Assembly (NCBI GenBank): GCA_949316235.1
Contig: OX438747.1
Coordinates: forward strand, 32,274,601-32,338,600
Source of the DNA: Oegoconia quadripuncta
Taxonomy: Eukaryota > Arthropoda > Insecta > Lepidoptera > Autostichidae
Direction: 5' to 3'
Length of the DNA: 64,000 bases
Positions 10,291-21,690 of the stretch are shown one piece after another (position 1 is the stretch's first letter; the number at the start of each line of letters is the position of its first letter). Position numbers and translations under genes: made by a program. The notes under the pieces are model-generated. The model was given only the letters and a program-made list of their open reading frames with translations. It was not told the DNA's origin and made no database searches.

Positions 10291-10991
10291 AAATGGATTA
10301 AGTCAGTAAGAGGTACAATGGGACTGGCGTATATCCTTTGTATAAAAGTCCTTAAATCAGAATTAGAAAAAAAAAGCGTTTGACAACAGGATTTTGATAA
10401 TTCGCGTTTTTACGAGTCCGTGTAAATCAGCGTTTACTGTATTATATAGTAGAATTTCAAGAATTTATTTCCATATAAATTCAGATGTGCAAATTTTGAC
10501 AGTCAGTATGTCCAACTATTAATGCTTTGGAAAAGGAATTCTTCTGTAGGAAAATACAAAAAATTTATATGATGTGAACCAGGGAGCAACTGCATCTGAC
10601 TGCAAGGCTGTGGCCTTCATGTGCTCCAAGGCCTATGTATCACTTTTACTACAGTGATAGATTCCACAGGCCACTCCACTTAGAAACCCTTGAGTTGTTT
10701 AAACCACTTCATATTTATTCTATTCTAAGCCAAAATCTGATCATTCTGGAAATCTATGGGGGACCTATGTTCAGCAGGGGATGTCTTGTGGCTGATATGA
10801 AGTCAAAGTCACAGATTTGAACTCAGTATATGAAAGAGGTCGACAAGGAAATGATAGAATGAAAAAATTAATGGAGGAATAGGTTTTTTAGGAATTGATG
10901 ATAATCGTATAGAGGGAATAGATAATGCAAATTCCTAAATTAATTGACAAGAAAGTGTGACATTTTTTTACCTAAAATTTAGTTTTTTGGC
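10291..10991. other. Intergenic spacer
   Basis: AT-rich. A retroelement-like 'ggggacctatgttcagcagg' word at about 10757 recurs near 38567. No gene seen. Confidence 0.4.
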
Positions 10992-11137
10992 AATGGTGTC
11001 GATTCGGTTGCACACGAACTAAACTAAAACCAGATTTAGACTGGTGCTGTCACATTATATTGTTCCAGAGAGAAAAAGACAGACCTACTTTAAAATTGGT
11101 TTTAGTTTAGTTTGCGTACAACCGAATCGACACTATT
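10992..11137. mobile_element. MITE, ATTGGTGTCGATTCGG family, diverged copy
   Basis: Full-length single-unit copy with more substitutions than the others (gaaccgattagactgg-type changes). Confidence 0.75.
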
Positions 11138-12299
11138 ATCAGTCAATTTCACTAAGGAGGCACAATCCAAAAGGACTTCGAATATTTCATATAAGTAAAA
11201 ACATCACATCTTTTTCCACTTATCATTTGGAACCTAATCCTTGCACAGGGTAATCTCAGCGTTCACACTTATCTTTTGTTGTAAAACCTCTGCCTCTGAA
11301 TACTATCAATAAGATTTTTCATGTCTTAGGTCTCTTTTAGCAAAAATAGAAACACTTTGCTGGACCCCTGTTTCTTTTTTACAAATTCACCGATTTTCGA
11401 ATTCTCTAAACAATGACCAGTAGTGCTGTCTCTTTTTTACTAGAATAATAAGACATTACTACAAAGTAGTAGTTGCCATTAAAATAAAAAGTGAAAGTGA
11501 AAGTGAACATACTAAATCTGGTATTAATTTAGTCACGTCAGGGGGGCGACACTCCCTCCAAAAACTCATATTTTGTATTTTCTATCTGTAGGCAGAGAAT
11601 GCTACTATCATCTACCAATTAAAACATTTACATAACACACAGAAGAAAAAACCACAACAACATACAAAAATGACTTCTCAGTGGAGCTCAGAGAGTATAG
11701 TAACTATTTACCGAGAAAGAGTGGCAACTCCGTGGTTAAATTTGCATGTATAGACAGTGCTGCTGCCAGCGATTGGTTGAGGAATTAAATCTATATACAT
11801 ACCTACGTACACTGATTATATAGGTAGAAACTGGGTTTAGAAATAGGTATTGTTGTTTATGAGGAAATTTTTATTTCTCATAACTAATTTCTTTAAATTT
11901 GCTATGAAAAACAAGTATAACAAAACCAAACAATAAATTAACATAAATCTGAACTTTTACAAAAACTTTCAAAAGGAAATCGACGTTGACTGAGAGCTCG
12001 ACATGACATCACCCACCGGTAAGATGGCGGCTGCTGCCACAGAACACTAATAACGGTTAGTTCGTCAACCGCAGTTCAGAGGTCGCAGTCTGCTATGAAA
12101 ATTGATGACATTTGAAGTGTGCCCCCCTGGTGGAGCTCTCAGAGGCCTCACAACACATACATACATATACATCTCAAGAGTCCAAAAATCTCCCCCCTAA
12201 CTCGACACCACTGTCAAAAAATTTGTATTCATGTTTACGAAAAGTAGGTTTAGGCAAAACCTATATTGATTAATTAACTAGCTAATAAATTTTAGTAGC
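11138..12299. other. Spacer upstream of the LINE
   Basis: No coding or RNA gene seen. Short C-runs and acatacatacatatacat microsatellite at about 12160. Confidence 0.4.
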
Positions 12300-12748
12300 C
12301 ACAGTGTGATAGTTTGTTTTTTTTTTTTTTGTGAGGGTAGGCATCAGGCTAAGTCGTAAATAAAACGACTCCGTGAATTTTATTTGATTTTTAATATTAA
12401 TTACGATAATTTATGTGTAAACCAACTTCATTACTATATTTAAGTATATATACGAAATAATTGTACAGTTTGTTAGTGCTTAAGTTGTGTTTTATTGTGT
12501 TTTTTCAACGTAAGTACGGTGACGTAAAACTGTTACACATAAAAAATTTAAATCATCTCTGGTGGCTGTTTGTGGTGTTGTTTTTCGGTTTCTATCACAA
12601 GTAAATAACACCATTATACTGTTGTGTATAGTTAATTATTGCGGAATAGTTCTTTAACTAAAGTATTTGAAATTAACCACAACTCAAATAGTCTGTAGTG
12701 GTTGCTCACCGATCCTTTACCTGTTTGTTATACCTATTAACTACAATA

Positions 12749-14335
12749 ATGACCACTCGTAGTATGACCACCAAAACTCGTCAGTTGGAGGACAACCTTC
12801 AGCTGACACTGAAAGAACTACAAACATCAAGGACCTTGTGTGAGCAATTACTCCAAGAGAGAGATGATCATGAGAAGGAAATATTGTCTGTCAACAATAA
12901 ATACAAACTCTTAAAGAGTGAGATGGCAGAAATGTCCATTAGATTAGACGACGTTGCAGACCATCGAGACCAACTACAGCGAGTGGTGGATGAGTTTGAT
13001 AAGAGCTGCAGCTTGTACCAGGATGCCCTGGAACGTATTTCGTCCCTGGAGAAGGATCTACGCGATGCCCATAACCACATATCAATGCTAGAAACCCAAA
13101 ATGGTGACCTCAAGTCGAGTCAAACCCAGTCGTTGTTCGAAGAACTTGTCACCACTGCACCTTCCTTAATTTCTGCCATCTCCTCCCATGACCACCCCAC
13201 TGTCGCCATTGATATGACCAGTGCCGAGTCTATGCCCACGACCGTGAGTAAAAATAAATTTAAAAAATATATGAAAGTCAAAAAATGTATTAAAAAGACA
13301 AATATATTAATTAAGAGAAATAAGTTATTTTGTAAAAATATTAATTTAATAAAACAAAGAAAGGCACTATTGTGTGAACTAAGTAAATGTCAACTAAACT
13401 TAGAAAAAAATCAAATTGCCTATGATTGTGACACACGGCGCCTCCAGTCAGAAATATTAGATTTAAATCATTCTTTAAATCATATTAACACTCAATATGA
13501 ATTGTCACAGAATCAAATTAGGGAGCACACACTGGCCATGGACAATTTGTTGGAGTTGTGTAAATATAACTATGACAGATTTGAATCACTGACAAATAAT
13601 CACCAATGTGATTGTAATATCATGACTAAAACTTCAACGGATTTCTCCTCGACAGTGTGTCAGACAAACGACTCCTTAATTCTGACGCAGGAGCCATGTG
13701 AATATGACGAAACTAGACATACTTCCTTCTCACAGTCTAGTAGCAAAAAACATAACATCGTAATGTTTAGTGATGAAGTTGGCAAAGACATGGGTTTGCG
13801 ACTTAGCCAATATATGGGACAGGCAATAATTAATACCTGTATGCCTGGTGCCACCTACTCAACTATTTTAAATAAGATCCTATCGAGCACATTTAAAGAT
13901 AATACAACTTTAATTATTTTTATAGGTAGAAGGGGAAATGTCAATAAAAAATCTTTAATTAATTATTTTTCACATTTAAATTCTTTAAAAAATGTTAATA
14001 AGGTTTTATTTTTCGCATTTCCCTTTAGCCAAAGTTTAACAAAAACTGAAAATGACATTAGACACAATTTAAATTTGACATTACATACTTTGACATGTCG
14101 TCATGAAAATAAATTTCATATATTTGATAGTAATAAATTTATTAATTCTAGATATTTTTATGTGACAGAAGATAACTATTATCTTCCTAAATATTTGAGG
14201 AGACAATTAGCAAGTATGCTATGTTATTTTATTTTAAATTCAGTCATGTTAGTGACTGATCCAACGACTGCCTCTATTGGGCAGCCAATAGTTATTAATA
14301 AAACTTTGGAAATTATTCCAAATAATTTAAATTAA
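12749..14335 (+). CDS. LINE ORF1, coiled coil plus degenerate SGNH/GDSL-like domain
   Basis: 528 aa from ATG 12749 (MTTRSMTTKTRQLEDN). An in-frame GTG at 12698 would extend it, but the ATG is preferred. Roughly residues 10-120 form a heptad-rich coiled coil, as expected for a nucleic-acid-binding, multimerising ORF1 protein. A Lys-rich segment follows (about 180-215). The C-terminal third resembles the esterase-like domain of some CR1-type ORF1 proteins: NIVMFSDEVGKDMGLRL in place of the usual GDS block, then LIIFIGRRGN in place of a GxND block. The nucleophile Ser of GDS is not in the expected place. Its stop overlaps the ORF2 frame. Confidence 0.8.
   Translation: MTTRSMTTKTRQLEDNLQLTLKELQTSRTLCEQLLQERDDHEKEILSVNNKYKLLKSEMAEMSIRLDDVADHRDQLQRVVDEFDKSCSLYQDALERISSLEKDLRDAHNHISMLETQNGDLKSSQTQSLFEELVTTAPSLISAISSHDHPTVAIDMTSAESMPTTVSKNKFKKYMKVKKCIKKTNILIKRNKLFCKNINLIKQRKALLCELSKCQLNLEKNQIAYDCDTRRLQSEILDLNHSLNHINTQYELSQNQIREHTLAMDNLLELCKYNYDRFESLTNNHQCDCNIMTKTSTDFSSTVCQTNDSLILTQEPCEYDETRHTSFSQSSSKKHNIVMFSDEVGKDMGLRLSQYMGQAIINTCMPGATYSTILNKILSSTFKDNTTLIIFIGRRGNVNKKSLINYFSHLNSLKNVNKVLFFAFPFSQSLTKTENDIRHNLNLTLHTLTCRHENKFHIFDSNKFINSRYFYVTEDNYYLPKYLRRQLASMLCYFILNSVMLVTDPTTASIGQPIVINKTLEIIPNNLN
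14326..14332 (+). other. Candidate -1 frameshift heptamer between LINE ORF1 and ORF2
   Basis: T-TTA-AAT read in the ORF1 frame, followed directly by the ORF1 stop TAA (14333). A -1 slip here enters the ORF2 frame, which opens at exactly this point. A small hairpin (CAGAG/CTCTG, 14348-14362) lies 15 nt downstream. This is inference; the AT-rich context makes the heptamer less specific. Confidence 0.4.
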
Positions 14336-14487
14336 AGTATAAGACAACAGAGATTACCTCTGGCAGTATTAAACATATAGTTATAAAAAATAGGGGTACG
14401 AGTATTGCCACTCCCCAAAACAAGTCTGGAAAAATATGTTATAAAAATAAGAAATTTATTAATCTGGTACACCAAAATATTCAGGGT

Positions 14488-17286
14488 ATGAGTGGCAAGG
14501 AGTTAGAAGTGGAGCTGTTCATGGGCTGCACTGGAACTGATATATTGTGCATAACGGAACATTGGTATAAACAATGTGAGCTCATGTTCGGCTTCAAGGA
14601 GTACCAGATTGCAAGCTCGTTCAGCAGGACGAAAGCAATTCGAGGCGGTAGTCTTATTTTAATTCGTAACAATATTAAATTTAAAGAGCGTCTCGATATT
14701 GTAAACCTTTCTGTTGAGCGAACTATTGAAATAGCCTGTGTAGAACTTGCTCGGCTTACTGTATTAAGCGTATACAGACCCCCTTCTTCATCGTATGAAT
14801 TATTTGAAAAAATTATGGATGAAATACTCTGTAAAATTAGTAATTCAAATAAATACATTGTGGTTTGCGGAGATTTTAATATAAATATATTGGAGGATAG
14901 CAGTCAAAGTAGAAGGCTTAAATCTTTATTCACTTGCTATAACCTTGTTAATCTTTTTTCAGTGCCGACTAGAATTACCTCTACATCAGCTACCTCCATT
15001 GATAATATTTTTTCAAATTTACAGCCCAGTGATAAATCTATTTTAAATAAATTAAGTTCAGATCACTGTGGTCAGTTAGCCATTTTTAATATAGCAGTTG
15101 AAAAGACACTGAAAAGAGATTTCACGTATGTGCCTGTAACTGATGCACGGCTTGATCAATATAAGAGTAATGTGACGGCGAAACTGGATTATCTACCGTT
15201 CTGTGACGATCCAAATATATTATATAAATCAGTCTTTGAAACGTTGAAAACTGAAAGTAATAATGTTTTTGTAACAAAAACAATTAAAATCAATAATTCC
15301 CTCGTTTTCAGTGATTGGGCGACGGTTGGAATCCATAAAAGTAGGAATAAGTTATATGATCTTTATGAAGAAAGGACATATAACAAGAGCGAAAGTTTTA
15401 GTGAATATGTTAAACAATATTCGAAAACATTCAAGCGGGTCTGTGCTACAGCAAAAGCAAAGTTTATAAATAACAAAATAAAAAATAGTGCAGACGTAGT
15501 AAAGACTACTTGGAAAATTATAAATAGCGAAACTGGAAAAGTCAAGCCTTGCAACACCGATATTAGACTAAAAATTAACGATCAAATTTTAATAACACAT
15601 TTAGAAGTTGCAGAAGCTTTTGAAAAATTTTTCACCAACATTCCAATTTCGACTACAAATTCTCTTAATTCATGTCCCACACTCACTGAATCGCTACTTA
15701 GACAAAATGTGGGGATTTGTAATTCTCATTTTAAATTTCATCATGTAAGTCCTGTAGACATTATAAAAGCATTTAGATCTCTAGACAAGAAAAAGACTGT
15801 CGACCTTTACGGTTTATCAGTAAAAATTATTAGCGCCATAATTGATTGTGTGTCACCACACTTAGCTTGTATTTTTAATAAATGTATTGATGATGGCATA
15901 TTTCCTGATTTGATGAAACACAGTAAAGTTATACCTTTATTTAAAGCCGGTAGTAGAACAGACCCCTCTAATTTTAGACCTATATCAATACTACCGACTC
16001 TCAGTAAAATCTTTGAAAAAATTATATTAATTCAGTTATCGGCTTATTTTTATAGTAACGATTTTATGTCGCATAAACAATTCGGTTTTACTAGGGGCCG
16101 CTCGACAACCGACGCAGGTGTCGAGCTCTTACAACATATTTTTGAAGCTTGGGAAGATTCTCGGGATGCAATAGGAGTGTTCTGCGACTTGTCCAAGGCA
16201 TTTGATTGCGTTAATCATGACATCTTAATCAGGAAATTACGTCATTATGGTGTAACAGGCCGTGCTATTGACCTTTTGAATTCTTATATGAGTGGCAGAG
16301 TTCAGAGGGTTAGTATCAGTGGCAACACATCGTCAGGGTCCACAGTCTGCATGGGCGTCCCGCAGGGTTCCATACTCGGGCCATTTTTATTTTTGGTCTA
16401 TATAAATGACTTGCCTAACCTTGTAAAGGATAATAAACATGAAATAGTATTGTTTGCAGATGATACCTCCGTATTATTTAAAGTAAATAGACAAAAATTA
16501 AGCTATGACGATGTGAACAATGCTATTTCTGAAATAGTAGAATGGTTTACGGCAAATAATTTGTTACTTAATGAGAAAAAAACTAAATGTGTGAAATTTG
16601 TACTACCCAATGTCAGAGCGGTGCCCACAAATATAATGATAAAAAATGCCACTTTAGATCTCGTAGATTCTACTGTATTTTTGGGCATTACTTTAGACGC
16701 CAAAATGCAATGGGGTCCTCATATACATAAATTGGCGAAAAGGCTCAGCTCTGCAGCGTACGCAGTCAAAAAAATTCGACAAATGTCAGACGTAAATACT
16801 GCTAGATTAGTATATTTTAGTTATTTCCACAGCTTGATGTCTTACGGTATCTTACTGTGGGGAAATGCCGCGGATATAAATACAATCTTTGTTTTACAAA
16901 AACGAGCCGTTCGCGCAATTTATCCATTGAAACCTGCAGTGTCACTTAGAGATAGGTTTAAAGTGTATAACATTCTAACCTTTTCGTCACAGTACATTTT
17001 TGAAAATCTAATGTATGTCAAAAAAAATATAGCATCATTTAGGAAAAATAGTGATAAACATGATGTCAATACAAGAAATAAAGATAAACTTGCAGGTCAC
17101 ATAAGTCGCCTCCGCAAAGTCAGTAATTCATTCAAAGGGTTATGTATACGCTTTTTCAATAAGGTCCCAGTTGATATACAAAATCTTCCACTTGATAAAT
17201 TTAAAGATACTATAAAACAGAAACTTATTAACAAAGCATATTATAAAATATCAGACTATTTAGATGATAATCATCCCTGGACATAA
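14488..17286 (+). CDS. LINE ORF2, AP-type endonuclease and reverse transcriptase
   Basis: 932 aa from the first ATG. Endonuclease motifs: TEHW near residue 30, CGDFNIN near 127, SSDHC near 190. RT motifs: FRPISILPTLSKIFE, GFTRGRSTTDA, FCDLSKAFD (catalytic Asp), GVPQGSILGP and FADD near residue 656. No RNase H domain follows; the protein ends ISDYLDDNHPWT. The frame is open upstream to 14326, and the conserved endonuclease start LVHQNIQG lies before the ATG, so the true ORF2 product probably begins upstream of 14488. All catalytic residues I can check are present. Confidence 0.92.
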   Translation: MSGKELEVELFMGCTGTDILCITEHWYKQCELMFGFKEYQIASSFSRTKAIRGGSLILIRNNIKFKERLDIVNLSVERTIEIACVELARLTVLSVYRPPSSSYELFEKIMDEILCKISNSNKYIVVCGDFNINILEDSSQSRRLKSLFTCYNLVNLFSVPTRITSTSATSIDNIFSNLQPSDKSILNKLSSDHCGQLAIFNIAVEKTLKRDFTYVPVTDARLDQYKSNVTAKLDYLPFCDDPNILYKSVFETLKTESNNVFVTKTIKINNSLVFSDWATVGIHKSRNKLYDLYEERTYNKSESFSEYVKQYSKTFKRVCATAKAKFINNKIKNSADVVKTTWKIINSETGKVKPCNTDIRLKINDQILITHLEVAEAFEKFFTNIPISTTNSLNSCPTLTESLLRQNVGICNSHFKFHHVSPVDIIKAFRSLDKKKTVDLYGLSVKIISAIIDCVSPHLACIFNKCIDDGIFPDLMKHSKVIPLFKAGSRTDPSNFRPISILPTLSKIFEKIILIQLSAYFYSNDFMSHKQFGFTRGRSTTDAGVELLQHIFEAWEDSRDAIGVFCDLSKAFDCVNHDILIRKLRHYGVTGRAIDLLNSYMSGRVQRVSISGNTSSGSTVCMGVPQGSILGPFLFLVYINDLPNLVKDNKHEIVLFADDTSVLFKVNRQKLSYDDVNNAISEIVEWFTANNLLLNEKKTKCVKFVLPNVRAVPTNIMIKNATLDLVDSTVFLGITLDAKMQWGPHIHKLAKRLSSAAYAVKKIRQMSDVNTARLVYFSYFHSLMSYGILLWGNAADINTIFVLQKRAVRAIYPLKPAVSLRDRFKVYNILTFSSQYIFENLMYVKKNIASFRKNSDKHDVNTRNKDKLAGHISRLRKVSNSFKGLCIRFFNKVPVDIQNLPLDKFKDTIKQKLINKAYYKISDYLDDNHPWT

Positions 17287-17531
17287 TGAGATTGTTCGCA
17301 TGCCAGGCTATTTCACGATTAATAATGATTTATAAAAACCTTTTTGTAATATAAAAACCTTTATGTAAAATCAAAACCTGATTTTAAAAGAGCAACCCTT
17401 CGAGTTTCTTGCTTGTTCTTCTCAGGGGAAAATTGCATTTTGAACAAGCAGTAGCTTAAAAAATGTAAAATTGACTATTTTAAGTGTACTCTGTGTACCT
17501 ACAAAATAAAGCAACTTTGACTTTGACTTTG

Positions 17532-18110
17532 TATTCCTGCATATGTAAACAAACCAGTTAGGTTAGGGAATGGTCCCCATTATGTGTTCCTGTATCGAGG
17601 ACGAATTATAGGCAAAATTCATTTCTGATACACGCTAGCAACAGCTTCAACAGCATATTGCAGCAAAGGCCTTGACATTGATATGTTTTGCATGAGAGAT
17701 GTATACTCACTCACTAAAGATTTTTATGACTATGTGGTGGGTGACACGTAAGTGAACCATTGTTTTTGTGGCTGACTGTACTGTAAGTATAGTTATTTAT
17801 TTGGGCTATTTTCTCTTTTTCACTTTCCTAAAATACATGTGGGAACTTGTAATTGGCATTTTTTTATACAACATTCATATGATATTATGTATTAGCTGTA
17901 AGGTCCCCTAAAAGCAAATAAATAATTTAAAAAAAGTTGCCAAATCCCTGATAGATAATTATCAATAGTATTGTATGACTGATATGGTAAAAGTGTGAGC
18001 CAACGGTATTTAACCATGAGATCCAACTTACTTATGTAATAAATACTATCCCTGCATTTGCACTGCATTTGAAATGTTTGTGTATGTTTATCCATTATCT
18101 AGAATAAATA
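17532..18110. other. Intergenic spacer
   Basis: AT-rich with no supported feature. Confidence 0.4.
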
Positions 18111-18350
18111 GACAACCGGTTGGTGTAGTGGATAGTGACCCTGTCAGCGAAACCAACGGTTGTGGGTTCGAATCCCGCGACAGGTAAATGTTTGTGTGAT
18201 GAATATGAACATTTATTCCTGAGTCATGGATGTTTATATAAATATTTATGTATGTTTATCCGTCATCCAGTTTCCATAGTGCTTTGCTTAATTTGAGACC
18301 AGATGATTGGTGTAAGTGTCTGAAATATTTATTTATTTATTATTTATTTA
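18111..18350 (+). mobile_element. SINE family A, full length
   Basis: ttggtgtagtggatagtgac head, GGTTCGAATCC B box and the usual body with a TTTATTTATT tail. Confidence 0.75.
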
Positions 18351-18419
18351 TAGTTCAGGCTGTTTAGTTTGGTCTGGATAATTGATGTGAGTGCTCAAAC
18401 CATGGATTAATATGCTATA

Positions 18420-18500
18420 AATATACAATACAATACAAATACACTTTATTGTACAAAAGGAGGACATACATTTTACAAAACACAATACTGATAAGAGTAA
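18420..18500. repeat. Repeat end shared with 50925-51085 and 44025-44185
   Basis: aatacaaatacactttattg, also seen at 50935 and, inverted, near 44160. Probably a retroelement 3' end. Confidence 0.45.
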
Positions 18501-18559
18501 ATATAGTCACGCAAACAAATCTGTGTCCCGGTGATCTTATTAGTTTAACAAGTAATACA

Positions 18560-18705
18560 GTGGTGTCAATTCGGATGTACACCAACTAAATTAAAAACTA
18601 GTTTTGGAGTGCTGGCGTTGCATCGTACTGTTCCAGGGAGAAAGAGATGGTACTCCTTTAAAACTGGTTTTAGTTTAGTTGGTGTACATCCGAATCAACA
18701 CCATT
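18560..18705. mobile_element. MITE, ATTGGTGTCGATTCGG family, single unit
   Basis: 146 bp with both arms, one core unit and TTGGTG in the right arm. Confidence 0.8.
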
Positions 18706-20039
18706 ATGATTGTTGTTCACTTGAAGGATACTCCTTGCTTCTTTCGTCATTTTTCTCTCATAATTGGTGCAGTTTATCACCAGGCAACTCGGCATTAGTT
18801 GCAATGACAGTTCATGAACGAAATATGCATGTGGGTGAGAAAACTTGGGCTATTTTAATTTTTGAGTTCTATGGTCCAACTTTCATTGGAAAATCAATCA
18901 ATGTCAACTGTTTTTTGTATACACAAGACAATAATATTGTGATAGGACATAATTTCCTTGACCCCGAATGCCTTTCTTATGACGTCACGATCGTTATCGT
19001 CGCCAGTGTTGTTTCATAATGATTTTGAAAATTCTGCAACATTTTCAAGGACATAAAACTGGGAATTATTTCTTTAAACTACCTTCATTAATGTCAATAT
19101 CCTAGGATATTTTGTTTGACAAGCAACAGACTCTAGTGAAACGTAAAAAAAGAAAATACGGCTACAAAATCTACGCAATTTACGAATCTAACCTAACAAT
19201 ATTTACCCACTAGTAAACTATTCAATTAATAACTAATTAAGATTTGCGCAATACTAAGTTTGTTAATGTAATGCAAATGTAATGAAACAGTTTTTATAAA
19301 TTTTTCAGTAATAAAAACACAAAAATTTTGATATGAAAGATACTAAAAATGGTGACGTATAGTCCGGCTAATGTTAGGAGTTAACCGACAAATTTCAGTT
19401 CGTTCAAATACACACAATACATTGCAAATTCGTGTCATATAAATTTTATTTTTAAATAGATAACAAAAGTATTCCTTTATGTAAAAGGGTTTAGTCAATC
19501 TGACTTCATATTGAATGTCTTGCTCACGTGTATGTATGATTCCATACACAGAAACATAGTTATAATACCTATGTATTTCTTGTTACTGGTAAGTAGCAAA
19601 CCTTTTTATTACAAAGTAATTGGAATTATAGCTCCACTAGAAATAAAACATTAGAATTCTAAACATTGTGGCATTGACTCTTCTAAGTTCAGAAGCTAAG
19701 GAACCATCAACCAACCAACACAATTTTGACGGGTAATACAAACAATATCATTTCGTTTACCACACGCAGGGAAAGCATCAATATAAACAATTTTCTACTA
19801 CTTACAGCAATCTTATTAACTGCAAATGAATGCGCACTACACTTACAACTATTGAATATTCACTGTAATAACACAATGCGCGTATTTTTTAAGAAACGCT
19901 GTAGTGGAAACCTTCTATTCACCCATAAACGCCAGGAAGAAAGTGGGTGGAGTGACAACTGACAGTTAACATTGACATTGACAGTTTTTTTTCACTTCTT
20001 TCGGAGAAGGCAAAGGGATCTAAGCCAATACAGCCTTGT
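18706..20039. other. Gene-free interval
   Basis: Scattered short ORFs without domain signs. Nothing supported. Confidence 0.4.
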
Positions 20040-20690
20040 CTAATTTTTCTTATTTCTTCAATTATTAGTCAGTCTAAGTCAAAACAAGTAATTCGTCGTA
20101 TACTTAGAATATACAGAGGCTATTCTAAGTCATTCTTCAGTAATCCGTAAGCTTCTTGTGGGATTCTGAAAGCTTCGTTACGCACTGTACACTTCCCTTC
20201 ACTTGTACGCCATCACGAACATTTGCTACACAATATTCTGCCATTAAGTCAGAATGCACAAATTATAAGAATTAGAAAGAAAAATGCAACTTCACTCGCC
20301 GAAATCCCGCCAAAAACTCATTTTTTTTCCTCTATCGCTCCTCTCGGAGAATGCAAAAGGAGCTACATATATGCAGCCATGTCTTATTTTCTCTTATTTC
20401 TTCAGTTTAGTGAAGTTAGTCTCAGTCAAAACAAGTCATTTGTCGTATACTTCGCGTATCCAGAGTCGAATCACCATCAAGTCATTCTTCAGTAAAGTGG
20501 CAGAATGCTTTACTAAAGATTTTGGCGAGTTATTGTGGGAACCCGAAAGCGTCGTTACCATTCCCTTCACTTGTATATCATCCATCACTGACTTTTGCTG
20601 CACAATACTTTGCCATTATGAGCTTGCACAAATTAAAAGAAATAAAACAAAAATGCAACGTTACTCGCTGAGTTCCCGCCAAAAAGCCCC
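20040..20690. repeat. Duplicated interspersed repeat, two units; third copy at 45585-45900
   Basis: Units 20040-20335 and 20395-20690 share tcttatttcttcag, aaacaagtcatttgtcgtat, agtcattcttcagtaaagtgg-type and cgccaaaaa words. Its ORF (to 20835) has no known domain. Unclassified. Confidence 0.5.
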
Positions 20691-20904
20691 ATGGATGATT
20701 TTATCAAAAATTGTCCTAGCGAACATGCAAAGGAAACTGAGTCCACACAGCCAGTCTTTTGTAATGTGTCAAGAAGAGATCAGGTTTCGTGCAGCGCCAT
20801 GTGATAGGCCTACGTCCAGAAGTGGACTGTTGTAGACTGATGTAGAAATACCTATATTCTGCTATGAACCTTAGATAAAGGTTCTGAAGAATCATCATCA
20901 TATC

Positions 20905-21255
20905 AGCCAAAAGATCTCTCCCAAAACAACCAATACAATATTGAAATTATCGATTTAATTATCAATGGACCCACGGCTACAAACTCGTGATGTGTTCGCG
21001 CAGAAGACTATTTTCGCTAAGCTCACATTGTGAAACGGCCCACCCGCACATTTTCCTCAGGTTAGTAATGGCTCACGTCTAGAACTGGGAATTATATGCT
21101 CTCGTTCCGTATCCGCATCCAGGAGCCTGTGAAGCTGCACATTGTCACAAGGGAGTCTATTTTCGGAAACTTGGTAGATATGTAAATAATTCGGGGAAAC
21201 TGTAGAATCTCAAATGAAAAGTAAGTACTTAAAAAATTGAAAAGTAAAAATTAAC
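20905..21255. other. Gene-free interval
   Basis: No supported feature. Confidence 0.35.
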
Positions 21256-21690
21256 GTGTAGTGGACTGACCCTGTCAGCGAAACCAAAGGGTTGCGGATT
21301 GGAATCCCGCGCGGGGTAAAGGTTTGTGTGATGAATATGAACATTTTTTCCTGGGTCACGGATATTTATACCGGATGAATTTTTTACCGTAAGGACAATA
21401 ATAATAGGGCAAGTGAAATAGAAGTTATTGGCATATTTTTTTTGATTTTCAATCCATTATCATATAAAGCGTTGTCAATTCACGGTCGCGTTTGCACAAT
21501 AATTAGATAAATTAAAAAGCTCCGAGAACTTTTGAGTCCCAAATAAATTCGTCGCGGTCGTAGTCGTCTCGTTACCACGCCAGTCACATATCAATCTCCG
21601 GCCGGGGCGTGCGTCGATATCCATAGTACAAGCTTTACTTAGTTTAGGACTAGATGATTGGTGTAAGTGTCCGAAATATTTATTATTATT
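21256..21690 (+). mobile_element. SINE family A split by another repeat
   Basis: The head (21256-21371) and tail (21616-21690) belong to family A. The inserted 21372-21615 piece begins ccggatgaattttttaccgt, shared with 43380, and ends with sequence related to 44190-44370. Confidence 0.6.

Larger units (their letters stand above)
12300..17531 (+). mobile_element. Near full-length two-ORF non-LTR retrotransposon (CR1/Jockey-like)
   Basis: Plus-strand LINE with two long open ORFs, a 3' UTR (from 17287) and a terminal short repeat of ctttga type. The 5' boundary is not defined; 12300 is an estimate at the start of an AT-rich leader. The same 3' UTR recurs in truncated copies at about 8085-8595, 28050-28655 and 40800-40925. 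No stop codon or frameshift is seen inside either ORF, so this copy may be young. The clade is inferred from the endonuclease-RT layout without RNase H and from the short tandem 3' end. Confidence 0.85.

Noticed and set aside
12698..12748. GTG start for LINE ORF1
   Set aside because: An ATG in frame 51 bp downstream is a normal eukaryotic start and the coiled coil begins after it.
18609..19019. 136-aa plus-strand ORF
   Set aside because: Begins inside a MITE core and continues into spacer with no recognisable domain.
20284..20835. 183-aa ORF as a gene
   Set aside because: It overlaps a repeat unit found three times in the window and shows no domain or codon pattern of a gene.
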